Below are positions 8,801 through 13,987 of a stretch of DNA of 13,987 bases, in pieces. How positions within the stretch are numbered: position 1 is the stretch's first letter; each line of letters begins with the position of its first letter. The stretch is taken from positions 1 through 13,987 of the forward strand of contig SWBL01000640.1 of NCBI GenBank assembly GCA_024195585.1. The letters run 5' to 3'. The notes under the pieces were generated by a model. The model was not told the DNA's origin. It ran no database searches and saw nothing but the letters and a program-made list of their open reading frames with translations. This DNA is from Aureobasidium sp. EXF-3400 (taxonomy: Eukaryota > Ascomycota > Dothideomycetes > Dothideales > Saccotheciaceae). A program made the translations under genes and the position numbers.

Positions 8801-10739
8801 CTACGTAAGCATGATTGAGCCTATGCAAAAGCATGACCTCAGACAAAACATGCTCTAGTTGTGCAGCCGAGTCTTGCTTGACCTTCTTGATGGCATAGAC
8901 TCCGCCATCAAGCTTATTACGTGCTTTGACGACTTCACCAAAGCCACCTTTACCGAGACGACCGAGCTCAGTAAAGTCCTTCGTATATCTGGAGAACGAA
9001 GGACCTTCGCCAACACTGAGAGAATTTTGCCTGGAGCGTCTAGCGATAGGACTCTTGAAGTCGCCGGAGAATCCCATGGAGGATGATTGTCTTCGTTGAC
9101 TTTTGGAATACTCTGCGTTGATGATGGGAAGGTCACTGCGGAAGAACTCACTAGGGATCAGCTCGAAGGCAGTAGGTCTGTTCTTTGGGTCCTTGCTGAA
9201 CACTCGGCGCAAGACGTCGCTAAGGGGTTCGGAAAGATCAAGGGATTCAAGCATGGCCATGGGACCGTTGTACTTGCGAGTTACCGCAGTGCCAAAGAGC
9301 ATTTGAACAAGCAGGACACCAAAATCCCAAACGTCACTTCGTCGCGTGAAGGTGGCATCTTCGCCCGAGCACTCGGGTGCAAGCCATGCGGCCATTTTCT
9401 TACCCTTTTCTAAAGTGCTTGCTCGACCTTGCAGCCTGAGTAGTCTGTCTTCGTAGGCAGCATCTGCTAATTTCGGTGCCGTGACTCCAGTGTCTGATCG
9501 AAACAACAAAACGTTGGCACTGTGTATGCGCTTGTGTACGATGCCGTGGCGGTGGTAGTAGTCCAGAGCTTCAAGCAGGTCCAAGGACCATTGCTTTGCT
9601 TTAGCAGGTGGCACAGTGCCGCCATCTTCAAGCATCTCTGCAAGACTTCCTCTGTTGGCAAGATCTGACAGGACTGAGACGTCCCAGTCTTGATTTGATC
9701 CTCCATCTCTACTCTCGGATTTATCGACCTTGAATGCGTAGACGTTGATGATGTTAGGTTGTCGAAGTACCTTCAGAGCTTCAAGTTCTTCTTCCAGAGC
9801 CAGGAGATGGTTTTTGCCCGTGACATCGCCATGTACAATCTTCAAAGATGAACGACGGACTGCAAGCATAGTTGGCGTCATAAGAGAATTTCTCAAAAAC
9901 TTGGGCTTAGCAGAATATATGTCCATCTGTCCTTTAGAAGCAATGGGTGCTATCAGAGCGACACTGCTAAACGGGGCGCTTTCCGCACCAGGCCCGAGTT
10001 CGACGGCTTGATCGAAGTTGAGGATGTTATCATCGTCTTCAGCAGAAGGAGGGTGTGGACTGGATCCGGTTTGAGTGCGAGAAGATCGGTCCCGTTGTTT
10101 GGTTTCACGACGCGCGACCATATCCTGTACCAGTTGCTGCAGCGCGCGGTCTTCTTCGTCCTGTGCGGCCTGCACCCTCTTAGCCTCGTCTTCCTCGGCT
10201 TCTTTGGCTTGGTCGAAAGCGGCAGCCTCCTGGTTTGCGCGCTCATCTTCAAGACTGGGTAGCACACCCTGCTCTCTAGCCTGAACCGCGTCCTCGAGAG
10301 CGTCCTGGATGTCGGATGCGATGGCGTGGATCATGACTTCGCCGGCCATCTCGACTGGTCTAGTCTTGACGATGTTTGAGATGCGCTTCTTAGCCTGGGC
10401 TTGTAACTTATCCAAGCCTTCAATCTGAAGCACAGGCGCAGATTTAGGATAGGTTGCCGTCAACTTGGCAGAAAGAACGACAAAGGTGGATTCATCAGAG
10501 AAGGCTTTCAATTTGATTTTGAATGCTCGATCGGAGCTCTTGCTCCAGGCAGACTTGATTTCTACTTCTTCATAGTCATCCATATAAATGGCTTGAAGAA
10601 CGTCAATCTCCTCGGCCTGAACCTCTGCATAATTGACACGAGGGACATCTGCTGGGTTCGAGGCGGGAGGCTTGGGAGCAGTGGGTTCATTGTGTTTTCG
10701 GTTCTTGGTGGACGTCTTTGCAGGCGTTTTGGGAGCCAT
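5844..10739 (-). CDS. GCN2: Gcn2/CPC-3 eIF2-alpha kinase, 1631 aa
   Basis: Gcn2 senses uncharged tRNA and phosphorylates eIF2-alpha, lowering general translation and raising Gcn4/CPC-1 translation in the cross-pathway (general amino acid) control. One uninterrupted exon starts at ATG 10739 (A at -3, G at +4). Domains in order: RWD domain at about 38-155 (EEIDVLQAIYMDDYEE; YPKSAPVLQIE), which binds Gcn1; charged, coiled-coil-like linker at about 165-215; pseudokinase at about 245-545, where HKR (402-404) replaces HRD and DAA (426-428) replaces DFG; active kinase at about 589-990, with glycine loop 596-601, K618, HRDLKPDN (D827), DFG (D845), and activation-loop T871 and T876 at the spacing of yeast T882/T887; a very acidic insert at about 705-727 inside the N-lobe; HisRS-like domain at about 1010-1480 (AAGGRYDRLI); and a C-terminal dimerisation/ribosome-binding region to 1631. 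All expected domains are present, so the gene looks intact. Confidence 0.98.
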   Translation of the reverse strand: MAPKTPAKTSTKNRKHNEPTAPKPPASNPADVPRVNYAEVQAEEIDVLQAIYMDDYEEVEIKSAWSKSSDRAFKIKLKAFSDESTFVVLSAKLTATYPKSAPVLQIEGLDKLQAQAKKRISNIVKTRPVEMAGEVMIHAIASDIQDALEDAVQAREQGVLPSLEDERANQEAAAFDQAKEAEEDEAKRVQAAQDEEDRALQQLVQDMVARRETKQRDRSSRTQTGSSPHPPSAEDDDNILNFDQAVELGPGAESAPFSSVALIAPIASKGQMDIYSAKPKFLRNSLMTPTMLAVRRSSLKIVHGDVTGKNHLLALEEELEALKVLRQPNIINVYAFKVDKSESRDGGSNQDWDVSVLSDLANRGSLAEMLEDGGTVPPAKAKQWSLDLLEALDYYHRHGIVHKRIHSANVLLFRSDTGVTAPKLADAAYEDRLLRLQGRASTLEKGKKMAAWLAPECSGEDATFTRRSDVWDFGVLLVQMLFGTAVTRKYNGPMAMLESLDLSEPLSDVLRRVFSKDPKNRPTAFELIPSEFFRSDLPIINAEYSKSQRRQSSSMGFSGDFKSPIARRSRQNSLSVGEGPSFSRYTKDFTELGRLGKGGFGEVVKARNKLDGGVYAIKKVKQDSAAQLEHVLSEVMLLHRLNHAYVVRYYSAWVEDDLSGMVEMDQESVSFGDEITTSDDGIQFGMSSRGLDFVSSSGLGDDIVFGEDSDEEEEEDEDDDGEGTESGTETDGRVTNGRSIFRHGAPSESAISDGEDTDSRPQRTQRASSRRFMRSTLYIQMEYCERHTLRDLIRKGMYARPEEGWQMLRQVLEGLAHIHNHGIIHRDLKPDNIFIDVAGNPRIGDFGLATTSQYTSADKVMASTNTGADMTRSVGTAMYVAPEIKSGSGVNYNDKVDMYSLGIIFFEMCFPLQTAMERHEVLLKMREKEHALPSEFQAQDKVLQGNIIMDLISHSPGDRPSSLELLRSGKLPVQIEDETIRQALQSLTDPGSEYYQKMMTALFTQTPDQRIKDFAWDAKASKQPPTAEDFRVRDIARITLCSIFRRHGAEETQRPLLLPRSSYYTAPNIVQLLDGTGNLLQLPYDLVLPHARRLAKQEPSVEKTFVFGNVFRDTLSGGPPRTIKEVDFDIVTKESDDLALQEAEVLKVVDEIIDEVPALSSQPMCFHLNHSDLLELILDFCRIDKSQRPIVKETLSKLNIHQFGWSKIRAELRSPLIGIHSTSLDDLAQFDFRETPEKALRKLQEILEDSTHSSRIRRPMEHIKRVVDAMKLFGIRRKIYICPLSSVNEKFYTGSVLFQCIYDKKNKNVFAAGGRYDRLIDAHRSRAHATSEACHAVGVSIGWDGLIAAIMRHKKNAINSAYLKKGEKEESHSPAWNAKRCDILVASGDPTVLRSTGVKVLSSLWANDFSAELATDARTIDDVLSKQRDASHPWIVMVKHEASSTVKVRNSTTDTETEVASTNLIAHMRSELRERESREAGNHRSRHHPSLIRHSSHHNESNNNEQRGKNNVQVLMAQHRGKKSNKYHIVEAAQQRWATYIDTWKSAPILAIEGREGIVDNIRDDTRLSDPDSWRKLIQSTPLAERQYLAQVHELLLEMRKKWEQQEEGAGREACLYNFRTANCVYYDVGL

Positions 10740-10755
10740 CCTTGCAGGTGGTCAT
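10687..10755 (-). other. Overlapping upstream ORF at the GCN2 start (22 codons)
   Basis: An ATG at 10755-10753 on the minus strand lies 16 nt upstream of, and out of frame with, the GCN2 start. Its frame runs 22 codons and stops with TGA at 10689-10687, inside GCN2 codons 17-18. The uORF start has C at -3 (weak), while the GCN2 start has A at -3 and G at +4 (strong), so leaky scanning would favour the kinase. Whether this ATG lies inside the mRNA is not known. Confidence 0.4.
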
Positions 10756-11078
10756 GAGCGTGTGTGGTAAAAGTGCCAGTTGACACCTTCCAAAGTTATA
10801 CAAGAAGAGTGCAGCCGAAGCCACACTTCTTTACGCTGTGGCCGACATTATTTCTCTGTAATATTTATGGTATAGGAAAGAAAGGGAGTGGTTATCAGAA
10901 GAACATACTCGGATTGAAGCGTTGGAAGACGAACCCTCGTGGGAAGGCGGTGAGCGGGAGGCGGTGTGGTAGCGTGGCAGAATCGCATTTCCAGGTGCAA
11001 GTGTAAACAAAGCAGCCGCGCTCCTTCACCCACGGCGCAAACGCAATTTGACGACATCGGCGACATCATCGCGACATC
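10740..11078. promoter_or_regulatory. Divergent promoter region between GCN2 and CUT12
   Basis: These 339 nt carry both promoters and both leaders. No gene is seen. An AT-rich patch at about 10851-10873 could serve as core promoter. I looked for TGACTC-type Gcn4/CPC-1 sites and a CCAAT box and found none. A run of CGACATC repeats abuts the CUT12 start. Confidence 0.5.
11052..11078 (+). repeat. Three CGACATC repeats ending at the CUT12 start
   Basis: CGACATC occurs at 11052-11058, 11061-11067 and 11072-11078, the last directly against the ATG at 11079. Start-to-start spacings are 9 and 11 nt. This is most likely low-complexity leader sequence; no role is known. Confidence 0.7.
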
Positions 11079-12570
11079 ATGCTATCCTGGATTACGGGCT
11101 CCAAGGGCGATGAAGAAGTCGAAGGTATCCGGCCATCTCTACCGTTCGATCAACCAACTCTAACTCGCATCAGATCCCTTTCCCGAAGCACCAGAGACAC
11201 CAGCCCATGTCTTTGCAGCACGCGCATTCAAGCATGCCATCTTTGGCACTCCTGCTCCTCCCAACGAGGCCAACTATACACAAGAGATCATAACAAGACA
11301 ATCTGTTGAGGTCGATTACAAGCCACGAACTGCGACTCTGGACCTGCCTACACGACCAAAAGACGATATGCGTGCCATCGAATCGCTGTCTGTACCTATA
11401 CTGTCGCCTACGAAGCCCAATGGTATCCTCATGACTCCTGGAACCACCAGACGAAACAAGACCGTCTCCTTTGGAGCTCAAGTTGTCGACAAGGACGTCA
11501 AGAACCAGAGCAAGACCGGCATTGCAAGTACCTCTCTTGGAGATGGCCTGGCTCAATCTGCCTCGACTACAAACAGGGCACCGACCAAGCTCACTGCCCA
11601 ACTTCAAGAAGTTCGTAACTCGGCGCAAAAAGCAAAGACGAATCAGATGCAGAGAGCCAAAGACGACACCGACCTGACCATGGATTATTTGGAGCCCCGG
11701 TCGCAATCCGGAAAATACTGGAAGAGGGAGTACGAGTCTTATGCCGAGAACACCCAGCGCGAGATGAAGAAACTGGTCATCAAGCAAAAAGCTGCCAAGG
11801 ATTATGCAAAGGAAAAGGAGCAAGAGGTCTCCGACTTGCAAATCCAGCTACGCCAGGAAAGACTCAAGGTCGAGAAGCTTGAGGCTAAGACTAGAGAGCT
11901 GGCTGCGCAGATGAAGGATTTCGAGAGAAAGATGATGGGCCAGACGAGCCAGGACGTGCAAAGAGACATGGCCAAGTTCAAGGCCGAGAACGAACACCTC
12001 CGCCATGATCTTGACCAAGTGCTGGGAAAGAAAAGCGGCATCTCCAACAGCCCCAAGCGCAAAACACCAAAGGCAGCTCCACCAGGTGATCTCTGGGCCA
12101 ACGCCGCCTTCTCGAGTCCCTTCGTGAACGACGCTGCAGACAAAGATCACTCGCCTCTGAGAGCGCGAGACATGAACATCCAAGGCCAGACACCCAAAGA
12201 AGGAAAGCCCAGGGTAGTCAAGAGTGTCCACCCGAAACGTCTCAGCGAAGACACCATGGACATGTCACTACCTCTTCCTTCGCCCGAACCATTGACTCGC
12301 ACTACGCCTCGCAGTAGCAGAAAATCCACTGCAGATATGACGATAGACGAGCTGGTCGAGAAGTACTCGCCAGAGAAACCGCAATTCGATCGTCTTGCCC
12401 TGCCTCTAGGTGTTGGTGCGCTCAACTTTGGTTCAGGAAAGCCTGAGATGAAGCCCTCGGCCGACCTACCCAAGACTGGAGCTAGAATCGCCAGTCTGAG
12501 TGATGATAGGTTAGCAAAGGCAAAAGCACGCATCGAGGCTAGAAAGCTGTCAAAACTGGTCGCTGCATGA
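11079..12570 (+). CDS. CUT12: Cut12-like spindle pole body protein, 480 aa
   Basis: In fission yeast, Cut12 sits at the spindle pole body, is needed to form a bipolar spindle, and controls mitotic entry through Polo kinase and PP1. Here a short exon 1 (11079-11124, 15 codons plus one base) is followed by a 49-nt intron (11125-11173, GTATCC...CATCAG, with CTAAC near the 3' end) and exon 2 (11174-12570); together they make 481 codons. The short exon gives MLSWITGSKGDEEVE, and splicing joins it to DPFPEAPETPAHVFAARAFK, a conserved start in filamentous relatives. Residues 99-116 contain GILMTPGTTRRNKTVSFG, a hallmark that includes a possible PP1-docking motif (KTVSF, 111-115). A strongly charged coiled coil runs from about 196 to 302. 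The remaining C-terminus is Ser/Pro-rich and probably disordered, ending in a basic helix. Family assignment is good; function in this fungus is inferred. Confidence 0.88.
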
Positions 12571-12867
12571 GAAGATTCTGGCACGATGGTTTACACGAAT
12601 TATGGCATTGTTAGGATGATTTCGCTTCTGTTGATACTCCTTAATTGATACCCCCATTTGATTATTCAATATTTTCTGTTAATTTTGTCCTATAACATTT
12701 CTGTCACCATAATCTCATGCCAAGAACATTCAAAGTCGGTGGATTTCATGACGCAGCTCTGGAGACTGAGAAGCTCTCCAACAGCGCAAGCAACTTGACA
12801 ATCGACCATTGATCATTCTCTCATATACCGCACTCCTCCAAACCTAACACCACACATCACACACAAA
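12571..12867 (+). other. CUT12 3' region and TIM8 promoter
   Basis: This 297-nt space between two genes on the same strand has an AT-rich part at about 12640-12700, consistent with the CUT12 3' end, and a CA-rich, nearly G-free leader at 12836-12867 directly before the TIM8 start. No gene or clear promoter motif was seen. Confidence 0.5.
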
Positions 12868-13241
12868 ATGGACTCTCTAGGCAGCGGCAACATCGACATC
12901 TCCCAAATGTCCGACGCCGAGAAGAAAGACCTCCAACAATTCGTCGTCAACGAGTCGCAAAAGGCGCGCATTCAACAATGTACATCTCCCCTCTCCACCT
13001 ATCCCTCCTCTGCTCCCCCTGCCTCCTCTGCGCATCAATGGAACTTCAACTGACCAGAGATGCAAAAACAGCCATCCACTCCCTCACCGACACCTGTTTC
13101 CGCAAATGCATCACCGGCAAGATTTCGTCGGGCAAACTGGACAGAAGCGAGGAGCCCTGCATGCAAAACTGTGTTGATCGCTTCATGGATGCAAACTTGG
13201 TTGTTATCAAGAACTTGGAGCAGATGAGAACGCACATGTAA
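12868..13241 (+). CDS. TIM8: Tim8 small mitochondrial import chaperone, 93 aa
   Basis: Tim8 forms a hexameric complex with Tim13 in the mitochondrial intermembrane space and escorts hydrophobic precursors to the inner membrane TIM22 machinery or outer membrane machinery. Exon 1 (12868-12979) encodes MDSLGSGNIDISQMSDAEKK and ends in ESQKARIQQ. A 92-nt intron (12980-13071, GTACAT, branch-like CTGAC at 13050-13054) leads to exon 2 (13072-13241). I chose the third AG as acceptor because it gives IQQ-S-IHSLTDTC, matching the family, and sits 18 nt past the branch site. The protein has the twin CX3C motif, C46-x3-C50 and C67-x3-C71, separated by 16 residues, which forms two disulfides through the Mia40 pathway. 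Spacing and the NCVDRFMD segment point to Tim8 rather than Tim9, Tim10 or Tim13. It converges on RPL25. Confidence 0.95.
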
Positions 13242-13733
13242 GATGTGGAAAGAAGTTGGAAGACACACAATTTAGATTCTGTATGTGCTATGGCATGGAA
13301 TCAATAATCCTGCTGTGGCAATGTGGAAGTTAGAGGATTCGGTGACCAGCACGATTGAAGACATGAATACGAATGTACACTATGGAGGGATGTATGATAG
13401 AAGAGGCGGCTGGCTGGTGCTGCAAAAGTCAGGTTGATACAAAAGACGAGTATTTCAATATGCACAAGGCAACCGTTACTACAACGTCAAAGACGAAATA
13501 CACTTGAGCGTGCACCACTATACAAGTCACATAGATGAGAACAAGGCAATGGACGGCGAGGGCATGAATGAACTAGATTTGGGATTTCTCCCTGGTATCG
13601 AAAAGGGGCCTGCTTCCTTGCAGCCACCCACACCCACGTAACGCCAATGCTTTTTGTTTTGAGCAGACCATAATCATAACCACTGCAACGCGAAAAGTCT
13701 AAACCGCCCATCCTTCTTTGAGATGAGAGTTAT
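13242..13733. other. Convergent intergenic region between TIM8 and RPL25
   Basis: These 492 nt contain the 3' ends of TIM8 (plus) and RPL25 (minus). The longest open frame, 74 codons on the minus strand at 13487-13711, shows no recognisable family and is probably chance. No RNA gene, repeat or mobile element was recognised. Confidence 0.5.
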
Positions 13734-13987
13734 TTAAACGATGGCGAGCTTGGTGGCGGCAATGTCAAGGGCATCGACGTCAGGAGTAAGACGGGCGAAG
13801 GCCTTCTTGGTGCCGTCGGGGCTGAGAGGAAAGATGTTAGTGTTGTTCTTTTGGGATGTAGAGTATTGTAGAGCCATACCGGATCAGGGTGTTGATCTTG
13901 ACGGTGTCAACATCGTACTGCTTCTTGAGAGCATCCTTGATCTGGCGCTTGTTGGCCTTGGTGTCGACGATGAAGACGAGGGTGTTG
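13734..13987 (-). CDS. RPL25: 60S ribosomal protein L25 (uL23), C-terminal part, runs off window
   Basis: uL23 (yeast L25, mammalian L23a) binds 25S rRNA near the polypeptide exit tunnel and forms the docking site for SRP and other nascent-chain factors. Only the last 64 complete residues are visible. The upstream exon (13987-13880) encodes [20 protein letters not shown] and continues to VKINTLI. A 58-nt intron (13879-13822, GTATGG...CTCAG) splits the Arg codon. The final exon (13821-13734) gives [20 protein letters not shown] and ends in AIV with stop TAA at 13736-13734. The [10 protein letters not shown] and NTLIRPDGTKKA segments are diagnostic of the family. The N-terminal extension and start lie beyond the right edge. 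Confidence 0.97.

Noticed and set aside
11170..11841. 223-codon open frame on the minus strand opposite CUT12
   Set aside because: Antisense to the conserved Cut12 coding exon; its apparent hydrophobic and Leu/Arg-rich composition is the complement of the charged coiled coil.
13060..13071. Second AG (13058-13059) as the main TIM8 acceptor
   Set aside because: It would insert extra residues in a conserved position and lies only 6 nt past the likely branch adenosine; the third AG fits family and spacing.
1..13987. A new multi-gene system, biosynthetic cluster, transposon or defence locus
   Set aside because: Every sizeable gene belongs to a known conserved eukaryotic family with unrelated roles; no terminal inverted repeats, transposase, synthase or toxin-like genes were seen.

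Overview
This window is a gene-dense piece of a nuclear genome from a filamentous ascomycete (Pezizomycotina). The evidence is short introns (49 to 92 nt) with fungal splice signals, compact intergenic spaces, and best-recognised relatives that are all fungal housekeeping or regulatory genes. Class level cannot be fixed by eye; a dothideomycete-like fungus would fit, but this is only an impression.

Layout, left to right. (1) Position 8-395, minus strand: 5' part of YOP1, an ER-shaping membrane protein that runs off the left edge at an intron. (2) 396-1125: divergent promoter region with several palindromic sites. (3) 1126-3732, plus: a three-exon RFX-family transcription factor (829 aa), preceded by an 8-codon upstream ORF. 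(4) 3733-4657: RFX 3' region and FCF1 promoter, with a PAC-like element and a 13-bp tandem repeat just before the FCF1 start. (5) 4658-5302, plus: two-exon FCF1, a PIN-domain factor of small-subunit rRNA processing (193 aa). (6) 5303-5843: convergent intergenic space. (7) 5844-10739, minus: single-exon GCN2/cpc-3 eIF2-alpha kinase (1631 aa), with an overlapping upstream ORF. (8) 10740-11078: divergent promoter. (9) 11079-12570, plus: two-exon Cut12-like spindle pole body protein (480 aa). (10) 12868-13241, plus: two-exon TIM8, a small mitochondrial import chaperone (93 aa). (11) 13242-13733: convergent space. (12) 13734-13987, minus: 3' part of RPL25 (uL23), running off the right edge.

The genes do not form an operon or a recognisable pathway cluster. 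Loose themes are ribosome production and translation control (FCF1, RPL25, GCN2), membrane and mitochondrial biogenesis (YOP1, TIM8), and cell-cycle or stress regulation (RFX factor, Cut12). I see no transposon, CRISPR array, biosynthetic cluster, virus-like element or defence system. I do not find a new biological system here. The observations worth a second look are regulatory: upstream ORFs on RFX and GCN2, an X-box-like site in the RFX promoter, a PAC-like element at FCF1, a likely PP1-docking motif in Cut12, and a tandem set of 3' splice sites in TIM8.
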